A DNA stretch of 64,000 nucleotides from contig NZ_JACHJK010000007.1 of assembly GCF_014203595.1 (NCBI RefSeq), positions 186,001 to 250,000 of the forward strand, in the 5' to 3' direction. The position numbers and the translations under genes were made by a program. Below are positions 32,592 to 41,533 of this stretch, piece by piece (the stretch's first letter is position 1; every line of letters starts with the position of its first letter). This DNA comes from Streptomyces echinatus (GTDB lineage: Bacteria; Actinomycetota; Actinomycetes; Streptomycetales; Streptomycetaceae). A model generated the notes under the pieces. The model saw only the letters and a list, made by a program, of their open reading frames with translations, did no database searches and was not told the origin of the DNA.

Positions 32592-33644
32592 CTACGGCCG
32601 CGCGTGGCCGGTGCCGCCCTTGCCGGTCGCGCTGTGGGACAGCCACTCGGACCAGGTGAGGTTCCAGTCGCCGTAGCCGTTGCCGGCCTCGACGGTCTCC
32701 TTGGAACCGGTGACGCGGATGACGTCGCCCGGCATGACCCTCTGGTAGAAGCGTTCGGCCGTGCCGTCGGTGGCGAGGCCGACGCAGCCGTGGGTGACGT
32801 TGTCCCGGCCGGCGTAGGTGTTCGCGTTGGGGTTCTGGTGGACGTAGGTGCCGGACGTGGTGACGTGCACGGCCCAGGCGTAGTAGCCGTGGTAGGCGTC
32901 GCCGAGGCCGACGGTCCGGGAGTCCATGTAGACCTTGGGCTGCTTGTCCATCACCACCATGGTGCCGTTCCAGGTGTCCAGGCCGGGCCGGCCCGCGGTG
33001 ACCGGGATCCGGGTGCTGGGCCTGCCGTCCTCCTCGACGGTCATGGTGTGGCCGCGCACGTCGACGGTCGCGGTCAGCGAGCGGCCGACGGTGAAGTGCC
33101 GTACGGCCTGGGTGCCGACGCGCAGCGTGACCCGGGTGCCGGGCTTCCAGTACGCCGGCGGGCGGTAGTCGACGCGCTGTCCGTCGAGCAGGTTGCGGTC
33201 CTTCACCCAGCTCCAGGCGCCCGTGACGGACGGCTCGGTGCCGACGGAGAGCCAGTGCTCGACCGCCGCCCGCCGGGACTCGGGGACCGGGTGCGGGAAA
33301 GTGACGGATATCGGCATGCCGACGCCCACGGTGGCACCTTCGCCGACATTGACCCGGGCGCCGGCGAGGGCGGCCGGCTCGGGGACGGCGGGCGCGGTCC
33401 GGCTCGGCGCGGCGGTGGGCCGGTGCGTGCCCCCGGCGGCCGGGGCGGTGGGTTCGGCGGCGGCCGACGAGGTGGTGCCCGCGCAGCCGGTCGCCGCGAG
33501 CAGGAGCCCGCAGGCCGCCGCGAGGGCGGCGGCGACGGAACGCGGGCGGCGCGGACGGCGGCCGGCCGGGCCGTGGGTGTCGCGGCCGGCCGGGCGGTGC
33601 GGGTGGCCTGCGGCCGGACGGCCGGGCGCGTCGTGGGTGTACAC
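32592..33644 (-). CDS. L,D-transpeptidase lipoprotein (YkuD domain, Ig-like domain)
   Basis: 350 aa from GTG 33644, chosen for the AGGGGGA 6 bp upstream. A His/Arg/Pro-rich leader precedes a signal with lipobox ATGC. Then an Ig-like domain (VNVGEGATVGVGMPISVTFPHPV, with VEHWLSV) and the catalytic YkuD domain with the nucleophile in NVTHGCVGL (canonical SHGCxR), and an upstream His in YVHQNPNANTYAG. Such enzymes make 3-3 cross-links in peptidoglycan. Divergent from the sigma/membrane pair at 33.8 kb, which might respond to the same envelope stress. Confidence 0.93.
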   Translation of the reverse strand: MYTHDAPGRPAAGHPHRPAGRDTHGPAGRRPRRPRSVAAALAAACGLLLAATGCAGTTSSAAAEPTAPAAGGTHRPTAAPSRTAPAVPEPAALAGARVNVGEGATVGVGMPISVTFPHPVPESRRAAVEHWLSVGTEPSVTGAWSWVKDRNLLDGQRVDYRPPAYWKPGTRVTLRVGTQAVRHFTVGRSLTATVDVRGHTMTVEEDGRPSTRIPVTAGRPGLDTWNGTMVVMDKQPKVYMDSRTVGLGDAYHGYYAWAVHVTTSGTYVHQNPNANTYAGRDNVTHGCVGLATDGTAERFYQRVMPGDVIRVTGSKETVEAGNGYGDWNLTWSEWLSHSATGKGGTGHARP

Positions 33645-33792
33645 GGATTTTCCCCCTGAGGTGTGTACGGACATCGTCTGTACGCACCGCACGGAGCCCC
33701 GGTTGCATCCGGCCCGCGGGAAATTCCGCGGGCCCGTGGCGTACGGGCGGGGCCCGGCACGCCACGTAGGATCGCTCCTCCGGGACGGGGAC

Positions 33793-34323
33793 ATGGGGGG
33801 CCGGATGACGGAGGAGGAGTTCGACGCCTTCTACGCGTCCGCTTTCCCGCGGCTGGTGGGGCAGTTGTACGCCTTCACCGGCGATCACGCCGAGGCACAG
33901 GACGTGGTGCAGGAGGCGTTCGTCCGGGCCTGGGACCGGCGTACGTCGTTCGACGCGGCCGAGGCCCCGGAGGCGTGGATCCGCACGGTCGCCACCCGGC
34001 TCGCGGTCAGCCGCTTCCGGCGGGCCCGGCGCTGGCTGGAGCTCGTCCGCAAGGACACGCCGCCGGAACAGGCGCCCGGCCCCGGCCCCGAGCACGTCGC
34101 CCTGGTCGCCGCCCTGCGCGAACTGCCCCCGGCGCAACGGCTGGCCGTGGTCCTGCACCACGTGTGCGACCTGAGCGTGGACCAGGTCGCCGCGGAGACC
34201 GGCTCGCCCGTCGGCACGGTCAAGGCACGGCTGGCCCGTGGCCGCGCCGCACTCGCCCGTCATCTGTCGCCCGAGGAGGCTGAGACCATGACCGGGACGA
34301 AGGAGGCCACCCATGCCTCATGA
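33793..34323 (+). CDS. ECF RNA polymerase sigma factor
   Basis: 176 aa from ATG 33793; ATG 33805 (MTEEEFDAF) with GGGGGG ahead is an equally good start. Region 2: FYASAFPRLVGQLYAFTGDHAEAQDVVQEAFVRAW split over two helices; region 4: LPPAQRLAVVLHHVCDLSVDQVA and SPVGTVKARLARGRAALARHL. Its 3' end overlaps the next gene by 11 bp. Third such sigma/membrane pair in the window. Confidence 0.93.
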   Translation: MGGRMTEEEFDAFYASAFPRLVGQLYAFTGDHAEAQDVVQEAFVRAWDRRTSFDAAEAPEAWIRTVATRLAVSRFRRARRWLELVRKDTPPEQAPGPGPEHVALVAALRELPPAQRLAVVLHHVCDLSVDQVAAETGSPVGTVKARLARGRAALARHLSPEEAETMTGTKEATHAS

Positions 34324-34990
34324 ACCGTCGGGCCCGGCCGCGCCCGAGGAACTCTCCGACCGGCTCAGCGAGGCGTTGCGCGAGGTGGCCGTCCAGGGCC
34401 GGCGCTCCGCCCCCGCGCCGGGCGCCTTCGTGCGGCGGCAGGCCGCCCGGCGCCGCCGCACCCGCCGGGCCGCGCTGGTGTCGGCCGGGCTCGTCGTCGC
34501 GGGCACGGCCGTCGTGGCCGGCACGGTCCTGCTGGACCCCGCCGACCGGCCGACGCGCCCGCCCGCGGCCACCGCCTCCACCACCGCTCCGGCGCCGCCC
34601 CCGTCCCCGGACGGCACCACCGTCGACGACATCAGGATCGATCTGACCAGACTGGAACTGAGCGCTGGCGGACGGACGTTCTCCGTCTCGGCGCCCGGCA
34701 TGAACCAGCCGTTCCGGGGTGACGCGGTCGCCCGCGTCACCGAGCGCCTGCGCCGCGTGCGGTTCAGCTCCTCGCCGACGGGCGTGGTGGAGGAGCACGA
34801 GTGGGTGCTGGCCTTCCTCGGCCGGCGCGGCGACCAGCACTTCGTCTACGGCACCGACTCCACGGTGGACGTCCCCGGCCGACGCCCGTCCACGCTGGGC
34901 CTGATCGGCCTGCGCACCGCCGACGCGCGCTGGCTGTACGAGCACACCGTGGTCGGCGCCAAGGTCACGATCACCGGCGAGGGGACCTGA
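34313..34990 (+). CDS. Membrane partner of the ECF sigma factor
   Basis: 225 aa. N-terminal LSDRLSEALREVAVQGRRSAPAP and an Arg-rich stretch lead into one membrane segment (AALVSAGLVVAGTAVVAGTVLL), a Pro/Thr linker and an exported domain of about 125 residues (VDDIRIDLTRLELSAGG). The 11-bp overlap with the sigma gene ties their expression. No zinc motif; anti-sigma role is inference from position. Confidence 0.78.
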   Translation: MPHEPSGPAAPEELSDRLSEALREVAVQGRRSAPAPGAFVRRQAARRRRTRRAALVSAGLVVAGTAVVAGTVLLDPADRPTRPPAATASTTAPAPPPSPDGTTVDDIRIDLTRLELSAGGRTFSVSAPGMNQPFRGDAVARVTERLRRVRFSSSPTGVVEEHEWVLAFLGRRGDQHFVYGTDSTVDVPGRRPSTLGLIGLRTADARWLYEHTVVGAKVTITGEGT

Positions 34991-35035
34991 CGGCGGGCGA
35001 ACGGCCGGGTCCCGCGGGGGCCCGGCGGCCGCCGG

Positions 35036-35983
35036 TCACTCCTCGTCGGAGGTCCGCACCGGGGTCGACCGGCCCACCGGGGGCAGTTCGGCCAGTTCGG
35101 ACCGGACGATGAGGACGTCACCGATGAAGAGGTCGTAGACCAGGATGCCGATCGCGCCGCCGACGAGCGGCCCGACGATGGGGATCCACCAGTAGTTGCT
35201 GAAGACACCGGCCACGCTTCCCGGGAACGCCAGGCTGCCCCAGCCCTCCGCGTACGTGAGCAGGCGCGGTCCGAAGTCGCGGGCGGGGTTGATGGCGTAG
35301 CCCGCGTTCGCGCCGTAGGACATGCCGATGGCGGCGACGGCGAAACCCACCACCAGCGGTCCGAGGTTGGCCTTCACGGCCTGGTTGCGCAGATCGATGA
35401 CGGCGGCGATCAGCATGAGCAGGAAGGCCGTACCGACGATCTGGTCGATCAGCGGTCCCCAGACGCCGCCCTGGAAGTACGGGGCCGGGAAGGTGGCGAA
35501 GATGGAGAAGGTGGCGTTCGTGTGCCCGTTGACCTTGGGCCCCGGCGCGATGCTGTCGAAGGTGTTGATGGCGTCGTGGTAGACGAGGTAGACCAGCGCG
35601 GCGCCGGTGAGGGCGCCGACGACCTGCGCGAACCAGTACGGCAGCACCTTGGCCCAGGAGAATCCCCGGCGCAGGGCCATCGCCAGGGTCACCGCCGGGT
35701 TGAGGTGGGCGCCGCTGATGCCGCCGGCGACGTAGACGCCGAACACGACGGCGAAGGCCCAGCCCCAGGTGATGAGCAGCCAGTCGCCCGCCGCGAGGAA
35801 GATCGTGGTGGGGGTGGCGGCCCGGCCCGAACCGGGCAGCGCGGCCACCGCCATCGCGACGACACCGCAGCCGAAGGAGATGAGGACGAAGGTTCCGAGG
35901 AACTCCGCCAGGCACTCGCCCAGCAAACCGCCCCGGCTCCTGAGACGGGACGTCTTGACGAGCGCAGGGATTTCCACAGCCAT
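35036..35983 (-). CDS. MIP-family aquaglyceroporin (glycerol facilitator type)
   Basis: 315 aa from ATG 35983 (RBS AAAGGGGG). Six membrane segments and two half-helices with SGAHLNPAVTLAMAL and the second box INPARDFGPRLLTYAEGWG. Asp right after NPAR and the expanded loops are traits of glycerol-conducting GlpF-like channels rather than strict water channels. No glycerol kinase or dehydrogenase gene is adjacent, so glycerol as the physiological solute is inference. Confidence 0.92.
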   Translation of the reverse strand: MAVEIPALVKTSRLRSRGGLLGECLAEFLGTFVLISFGCGVVAMAVAALPGSGRAATPTTIFLAAGDWLLITWGWAFAVVFGVYVAGGISGAHLNPAVTLAMALRRGFSWAKVLPYWFAQVVGALTGAALVYLVYHDAINTFDSIAPGPKVNGHTNATFSIFATFPAPYFQGGVWGPLIDQIVGTAFLLMLIAAVIDLRNQAVKANLGPLVVGFAVAAIGMSYGANAGYAINPARDFGPRLLTYAEGWGSLAFPGSVAGVFSNYWWIPIVGPLVGGAIGILVYDLFIGDVLIVRSELAELPPVGRSTPVRTSDEE

Positions 35984-36081
35984 AGAGGCCCCCTTTGAAG
36001 AGACCGAAGCGGCCAACATCACCATATTGGCCCACAAATCCACTCCCCGCAGGGTGACCGCCCCGGGGCCCGTGGGTGGGG

Positions 36082-36747
36082 TCAGTCGGCGAGGTCGTCG
36101 GCGTAGTGGCGGAAGCCGTGGCGCTCCTGGTGCATGGTCCACAGGGTCCGCGCGAGCACGTCCGGGTCCTTGCGCGCGTGTCCCGCCGTGATCGCCCCCG
36201 GGATCACCAGCTGGGCGACGTGGATCCCCTCGGCCGCGAGCCGGTCGTGCAGCAGATGGCCGTACGCGCTCTCCGCGGCGAAGGCGATGGAGGTCCCGGC
36301 CCGCTCGGGGTGCGGCACGGCGGCACTCCCGCCGTTGACGAACAGGATCGTCCCGCGTCCGAGCCGCCGCATCCCCGGCAGCACCTGCTGCACGGCGGCC
36401 ACCGGTCCGTAGACGGAGAACTCGATCGGCCCCACCAGGTCCCGGTGCCCGGTGTCCAGCACGGGCCGCATGAAGTCCCGGTGCGGCACCGGACTGTACT
36501 GCAGCACCTCGACGGTCCCGAGGGCGTCGGCGAGTTCGCCCAGTGCCGCGGCCAGCTGCTCCGGCCGGCGCACGTCGGCGGCGAACCCGCGGGCGACGAT
36601 CCCCTGGTCCGCGAGCCCGTCGACGATCACACCGAGGCGCCCCCGGTCCCGGGCGACGAGCCCGACGGGGAACCCCTCCCGCCCGAACCGCCGGGCGACC
36701 GCGGCCCCGAGCCCGGGGCCGGCTCCCACGATGGCGACACTGCTCAT
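36082..36747 (-). CDS. Short-chain dehydrogenase-like protein
   Basis: 221 aa from ATG 36747 (an in-frame ATG lies 9 bp upstream). The nucleotide-binding motif GAGPGLGAAVARRFGREGF and VARDR indicate an NADP-preferring Rossmann fold. The catalytic area has Ser in NGGSAA and Tyr in AESAYGHLLHDRLA, but the Lys four residues after Tyr is replaced by Leu, so ordinary SDR catalysis is doubtful. Encoded 44 bp after the 2OG-Fe oxygenase gene on the same strand, suggesting an operon. Confidence 0.85.
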   Translation of the reverse strand: MSSVAIVGAGPGLGAAVARRFGREGFPVGLVARDRGRLGVIVDGLADQGIVARGFAADVRRPEQLAAALGELADALGTVEVLQYSPVPHRDFMRPVLDTGHRDLVGPIEFSVYGPVAAVQQVLPGMRRLGRGTILFVNGGSAAVPHPERAGTSIAFAAESAYGHLLHDRLAAEGIHVAQLVIPGAITAGHARKDPDVLARTLWTMHQERHGFRHYADDLAD

Positions 36748-36791
36748 GCCCACCATCCGTACCGCGCGGGCCACCGCCTCACACCGGCCGC

Positions 36792-37478
36792 TCAGGCCAT
36801 CCAGAAGAAGACCGCCGTCATCCGTTTCTCCTCCAGCGTCCGTCCGGTGTAAGCGGTCGCGCTGTGCACCAGGTTGGCGTGGTAGAGGAGCAGGCGGTTG
36901 TACCGGTGCGGGACGCGCACGTCCTCCTCGAAGTGGTCCGCCGGGACGAACCGCGTGCCGAGGGCCTCGACGAGGTTGGTGTGCGGGGCCTGGACGAGAT
37001 TGCCGCCGAGCCGGCCGCCGGGCAGCGACTGGCGGTAGAACGCGGTCCCGCAGTCCTTGGGAACGTCCGGGTTGAGGTAGAGCACGGCCGCGTACCGGCA
37101 CAGGGCGCGGGAGTCGGTGTGCGGGCGGGGTTCGCTCTCGCCCGCGCCGACCACCTGCACGCAGTTGTGGTTGAGGGTGCCGCCGCCGGGGGTCCCCTGC
37201 ACCCACAGCTCCCGCGCCCCGGTCGCCTTCTTCACCAGCCGCTCCACGCGGGCCAGTTCGCCGGGTTCGAGGCCGGGCATGGCGCGCAGTCCGGGCCAGG
37301 CCTCGGAGGTGTACGGATACCCCTCGGCCCAGTCGTCCTTGGCCAGGCAGCGCTGCCGTACGGCGTCGATGTCGGGCAGCACGTCGTCCAGCACCCAGTA
37401 GTCGCGGCCCCGGGTGGGCTTGCGGTAGGGCAGGACGGGCAGCGCGACGGGCGGACGGGGCGGGGGCTGTGGAGGCAT
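36792..37478 (-). CDS. 2-oxoglutarate/Fe(II) oxygenase-like protein (DUF6445-like)
   Basis: 228 aa. Iron-binding motif in EPRPHTDSRALCRYAAVLYLN (HxD), a distal His in ANLVHSATAY and Arg in EEKRMTAVFF. The double-stranded beta-helix spacing is right for the superfamily. The N-terminus is Pro-rich. Substrate unknown; likely operon partner is the SDR-like gene. Confidence 0.8.
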   Translation of the reverse strand: MPPQPPPRPPVALPVLPYRKPTRGRDYWVLDDVLPDIDAVRQRCLAKDDWAEGYPYTSEAWPGLRAMPGLEPGELARVERLVKKATGARELWVQGTPGGGTLNHNCVQVVGAGESEPRPHTDSRALCRYAAVLYLNPDVPKDCGTAFYRQSLPGGRLGGNLVQAPHTNLVEALGTRFVPADHFEEDVRVPHRYNRLLLYHANLVHSATAYTGRTLEEKRMTAVFFWMA

Positions 37479-37704
37479 GCGGCGAATCTAGGACCGCGCC
37501 CGGTACGCCTTCGCCCGCCCGATGGTCAACGTTTCGGCAACCGTATGTCATGTACACCAACGAAGGGCAATCGGTCGCCCCGAACGCCTATTCACAGTTT
37601 TTACCCGCGCGGCAGAGACGAACGGCTCTCCCGTCCGTACTCCTGTGCGTCCAACCGCCCACGCCGTCACCGTGGGCCGGATCCACGGCCGGGCAGGAGG
37701 AACG

Positions 37705-38484
37705 GTGCGCTTTTCGCGTAACGCGACGGGAACTCTCTTCGTGGGCGGTGCCATGGCCCTCACCCTCGCGGCACTCGCCTACCCGGGCATGCTCGGCCTG
37801 GACAAGGTCACCACCGACCAGTCCCGCATCATCGCCAACACCCAGTGGGGACCGCTCACCGAGCAGGACCGGGACTTCGTGGTGAAGGTGCGGGCGGCCG
37901 GCCTGTGGGAGTACCCGCTCGGTCAGATCGGGCTGCAGAAGGGCTCCTCCAAGGGGGTGAAGACGGCCAGCGAGCACCTGGTCGACGGGCATGCCGCGCT
38001 GGACGCCTCCTGCCGCAAGATCGCCCCGATGCTGAACATCACGCTGCCCAACATCGCGAGCCCGCAGCAGGAGGGCTTCGTCACCCAGCTCAAGGGGGAG
38101 ACCGGCAAGCAGTTCGACACCGACTTCGCCAACATCCTGCGGATGACCCACGGATCGATCTTCAACACCATCGCGAAGATCCGCTCCACTACCAAGAACT
38201 CGCTGGTCCGCGCCCTGGCCGACCAGGCCAACGACACCGTGCTCGACCACATCACGGTGATGGAGAAGACCGGTCTGGTGGACTTCGACCAGACCCTCTT
38301 CAACCAGACCACACCGCCGAAGCTGCCCCAGTCCGACCTGACCCCGCCGCCGCCCGCCGCGGGCCAGCCGGAGGTGGTACTGGCCCCGCCGCCGACCGCC
38401 ACCTCCACGCCGCTGGACCTGAGCGGCCTCACCGGCGGCGGACCGGCGGGCGCCGCCCCCGGCCCCAGCCCGTCGGCCGGCTAG
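37705..38484 (+). CDS. DUF4142-family secreted protein
   Basis: 259 aa from GTG 37705 with CAGGAGG 5 bp upstream. A signal/anchor (TLFVGGAMALTLAALAYPGML) is followed by the ferritin-like helical DUF4142 domain with TEQDRDFVVKVRAAGLWEYPLGQ and VKTASEHLVDGHAALD, and a Pro-rich tail (LTPPPPAAGQPEVVLAPPP). Its TAG stop is part of the CTAG that flanks a MITE-like insertion, so the insertion exactly abuts the coding region without changing it. Confidence 0.88.
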   Translation: MRFSRNATGTLFVGGAMALTLAALAYPGMLGLDKVTTDQSRIIANTQWGPLTEQDRDFVVKVRAAGLWEYPLGQIGLQKGSSKGVKTASEHLVDGHAALDASCRKIAPMLNITLPNIASPQQEGFVTQLKGETGKQFDTDFANILRMTHGSIFNTIAKIRSTTKNSLVRALADQANDTVLDHITVMEKTGLVDFDQTLFNQTTPPKLPQSDLTPPPPAAGQPEVVLAPPPTATSTPLDLSGLTGGGPAGAAPGPSPSAG

Positions 38485-38676
38485 GGGGTTTCGTTTGGAT
38501 CAGGTCGGATCAGGCCGCGGCGTCCGGTGCGGTGCATCGCAAGGCGGAGGACCATCCGCGTACTGGGCGTACTCGGGTGGTCCGACAACGCGGCGTGGGG
38601 GTACCCCCGGCCGAAGGCTGGGGGAGTGCCGTGCCGGGCGTCGCGGACCCGGGCTGATCCAAACGAAGCCCCCTAG
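38481..38676. mobile_element. MITE-like insertion with 22-bp inverted ends and CTAG flanks
   Basis: Left end 38481-38502 and right end 38655-38676 are inverted repeats matching at 21 of 22 positions (core TTCGTTTGGATCA). Both outer ends are CTAG, which could be a 4-bp target duplication of the kind made by IS5-family elements, but as CTAG is a palindrome this is not proof. The 188-bp interior has no coding capacity and includes a GGGGGTACCCCC hairpin. It sits on the stop codon of the DUF4142 gene. Confidence 0.75.
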
Positions 38677-38776
38677 GGCCGCCCCTCCGGACCGGACCGG
38701 GCTCGTGGTCCCCGCACCCGCCCGTCGCCGGTCCGTCGGCCGTCCATCCGTCGCCGGTCCGTCGGCCGTCCGTCGG

Positions 38777-40447
38777 TCAGGCCAGCCAGACCGTCGTGTC
38801 CGGTGGCAGGGTTCTGTCGTCCGCCGGCGGTGTGCTGCTCAGCAGGATCTCGCCGGGCGGCAGCGGTACCGGCTCGGAGCCCAGGTTGGTGACGCTGCGC
38901 CAGACCTCCGTGCGGGCGAAGTCCAGCACTCCGGCGGGCGCGCCCGGCGTCCAGGTCAGCGCCTCGCCCTCCAGCAGCTTGCGGCGCAGCCGCAGGGCCG
39001 TGCGGTACAGCTCCAGCGTGGAGCCCTCGGCACCGGTCTGCGCCTCGACGGAACACGCCGCGAAGGACGACGGCTGCGGCAGCCAGGCCGCGCCGGGACC
39101 GAAGCCGTACGACGGTCCGGCCGTCGTCCACGGCAGCGGCACCCGGCAGCCGTCGCGGCCCTTGCGGACATGGCCGGTCTGCTCCCAGATCGGGTCCTGG
39201 AGCACCTCCGTGGGCAGGTCGGCGACCTCGGGCAGGCCGAGTTCCTCGCCCTGGTACAGGTAGGCCGAGCCGGGCAGCGCCAGCATCAGCAGGGTCGCCG
39301 CCCGGGCCCGGCGCAGCCCGGCCGCCGGGTCCACCGCGGGTGCCGCGCCGCCGGACAGCAGCCAGGCGGCCGGGTCGGTGCCGGGCGGCAGCATGAGCCG
39401 GGACGCGTGCCGGACGACGTCGTGGTTGGACAGCACCCAGGTAGCGGAGGCCCCGACGGCCCGGGCCGTGGCCAGCGACCCGGTGATGACCTCACGCAGC
39501 TCCTCCGCGTCCCACCCCGCCTCCAGGTACTCGAAGTTGAACGCCTGGCCCAGTTCGTCGGGACGGGCGTACAGGGCACGCCGGGCACCCGGGACCCAGG
39601 CCTCGGCGACGGCGGTGCGCGGCGGGCTGTAGGCGTCGAAGATCTTCCGCCAGTCGCGGTAGATCTCGTGGACCTCGTCACGGTCCCAGTAGGGGTGGCT
39701 GCCCGGTGCCGTCCGCTGCAGGGCCGCCTCGCCGGTCGCGCCGATGTCGCCGACGTCCCGCAGCGGCTCCGCGAGGTCCTTGGCCAGGCCGTGGGCGACA
39801 TCGACGCGGAAGCCGTCGACGCCCCGGCCGGACCAGAACCGCAGGGTGGTCCGGAAGTCGGCGCGGACCTCCTCGTTCCCCCAGTTGAGGTCGGGCTGTT
39901 CGGGTGCGAAGAGATGCAGGTACCACTCGCCGTCGGGGACCCGCCGCCAGGCGCTGCCGCCGAACACCGACTGCCAGTCGGTGGGCGGGAGTTCGCCGTG
40001 CGCGCCCCGGCCCGGCCGGAAGACGTAGCGGTCCCGGGCCGGGGAGCCGGGGGCGGCGCGCAACGCCTCCTGGAACCAGGGGTGCAGCCGGGAGGTGTGG
40101 TTGGGGACGACGTCCACGACGACCTTGAGGCCGAGGCGGTGCGCCTCGGCCACCAGGGCGTCGAAGTCGTCCAGGGTGCCGAGGCGTTCGTCGACACCGC
40201 GCGGGTCGCCGACGTCGTAGCCGCCGTCGGCGAGTTCGGAGGGGTAGAAGGGGCTCAGCCACAGGGCGTCCACGCCGAGCGTGGCCAGGTGGTTCAGCCG
40301 CTCGGTGACGCCCCGGAGGTCGCCGAGGCCGTCCCCGTCGGCGTCGGCGAAGCTGCGCGGATAGACCTGGTAGACGACGGCCTGCCGCCACCAGTCGGGG
40401 TTCCGGGACGAGAGGTCCGGTGAGGGGTCCGGCGGGAGGGCTGCCAT
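38777..40447 (-). CDS. Glycoside hydrolase family 13 (alpha-glucosidase-like)
   Basis: 556 aa from ATG 40447 (RBS CGGAG). Barrel motifs in order: VVDVVPNHTS (region I), GVDGFRVDVAHG with nucleophile Asp (region II), RTAVAEAWV with acid/base Glu (region III) and VLSNHDVVRH with stabilising Asp (region IV). WWRQAVVYQVYPRSFADADGDG at the start is typical of oligo-1,6-glucosidase and maltase branches. No signal peptide, hence cytoplasmic breakdown of imported maltodextrin or sucrose-like sugars. No sugar transporter or LacI regulator is next to it. Confidence 0.94.
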   Translation of the reverse strand: MAALPPDPSPDLSSRNPDWWRQAVVYQVYPRSFADADGDGLGDLRGVTERLNHLATLGVDALWLSPFYPSELADGGYDVGDPRGVDERLGTLDDFDALVAEAHRLGLKVVVDVVPNHTSRLHPWFQEALRAAPGSPARDRYVFRPGRGAHGELPPTDWQSVFGGSAWRRVPDGEWYLHLFAPEQPDLNWGNEEVRADFRTTLRFWSGRGVDGFRVDVAHGLAKDLAEPLRDVGDIGATGEAALQRTAPGSHPYWDRDEVHEIYRDWRKIFDAYSPPRTAVAEAWVPGARRALYARPDELGQAFNFEYLEAGWDAEELREVITGSLATARAVGASATWVLSNHDVVRHASRLMLPPGTDPAAWLLSGGAAPAVDPAAGLRRARAATLLMLALPGSAYLYQGEELGLPEVADLPTEVLQDPIWEQTGHVRKGRDGCRVPLPWTTAGPSYGFGPGAAWLPQPSSFAACSVEAQTGAEGSTLELYRTALRLRRKLLEGEALTWTPGAPAGVLDFARTEVWRSVTNLGSEPVPLPPGEILLSSTPPADDRTLPPDTTVWLA

Positions 40448-40536
40448 ACGGGCTCCGTTCGGGCGGTACGACGGTCGCTGTGCCGTGCGGTCGACAGTAC
40501 AGAATCTGTCCACCTTGCCCGGGAAAGGAACAAGAA

Positions 40537-41502
40537 CTAGCGTTCGACCGTTTCCAGGTACAGCTTCACGTACCGGTCGACGTCCACGTCCAACGCCACG
40601 TCCACCAGGGCCCGTTCACGTCCCCCCTCGTGGATCTCGGACTCGCCGGGCCGGGGACGGCGGTCCACGACGGTCTGGCCCCGGGACGGACCGGGCGCCA
40701 GCGAGACCTCGACCGGCAGCAGCCGGGTGCTGATGCCCCGCGGGTCGGCGACCGCGCACACCGCGCCCGCGTCGCCGAGGCCGCCCGCCTCCTCCGCCTC
40801 CGGCTGCTCGCCCTGGGCGGTCGGCCGGTGCGCGAGGAGCTCTCCGGCCAGACGCGTGCCGGGCTCGCCGCTCGCGCGCAGCCGGTGCACCTCGCCGGCG
40901 GGGACGACGACCCGCATGAAGACGTCCAGGCCGTACATCGTGATCGGCACCCCGGCCGTGAGCAGGATCGCCGCCGCCTCGGGGTCGTGCCACACGTTGA
41001 ACTCCGCGACCGGCGTGGCGTTCCCGGTGGTCACGGCGCCGCCCATGAACACGATCCGCTCGATGTTCCGGGTCACCTCCGGGTGGGTGCGCAGCAGCAG
41101 CGCGATGTTCGTGAGCGGGGCGGTCGGGATCAGGGTCACCGGGCGCGGGGAGGCGAGGATCTCCCGGCGCAGCAGGGTGACGGCGTCGACGTCCGCCGGG
41201 ACCCGGGTGGGCGCGGGCAGGCCCAGGTCGCCCATGCCGTCGGCGCCGTGCACATGCCGGGCCGAACGGGCCGGCTCCAGCAGCGGGCGCTCGGCGCCCC
41301 GCCCCACCGGGATGCCGGGGGCGCCCGCCTGCTCCAGCACGGTGAGGGTGTTGCGGACCACGCCGTCGACGTCGGTGTTCCCGGCCACGCAGGTCACCGC
41401 CCGCAGATCGAGCGCCGGGTGGCGTACGGCGAACAGCAGGGCCAGGGCGTCGTCGACGCCGGTGTCGCAGTCGATGATCACGGGAATGGGCTGACCGGTC
41501 AC
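40537..41502 (-). CDS. Nucleoside hydrolase (inosine-uridine preferring family)
   Basis: 321 aa from GTG 41502, RBS AAGGAG 7 bp upstream. N-terminal calcium and ribose-binding cluster IIDCDTGVDDALAL, central VFMGGAV and catalytic-site EFNVWHDPEAAA. Hydrolyses ribonucleosides to base and ribose in salvage. In families that prefer pyrimidines a His replaces a Trp late in the sequence; I could not place that residue confidently. 31 bp downstream of the ThrRS gene on the same strand, so read-through is possible. Confidence 0.93.
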   Translation of the reverse strand: MTGQPIPVIIDCDTGVDDALALLFAVRHPALDLRAVTCVAGNTDVDGVVRNTLTVLEQAGAPGIPVGRGAERPLLEPARSARHVHGADGMGDLGLPAPTRVPADVDAVTLLRREILASPRPVTLIPTAPLTNIALLLRTHPEVTRNIERIVFMGGAVTTGNATPVAEFNVWHDPEAAAILLTAGVPITMYGLDVFMRVVVPAGEVHRLRASGEPGTRLAGELLAHRPTAQGEQPEAEEAGGLGDAGAVCAVADPRGISTRLLPVEVSLAPGPSRGQTVVDRRPRPGESEIHEGGRERALVDVALDVDVDRYVKLYLETVER

Positions 41503-41533
41503 GGCGGACTCCTTCCGTCGTTGCGACCTTAAG

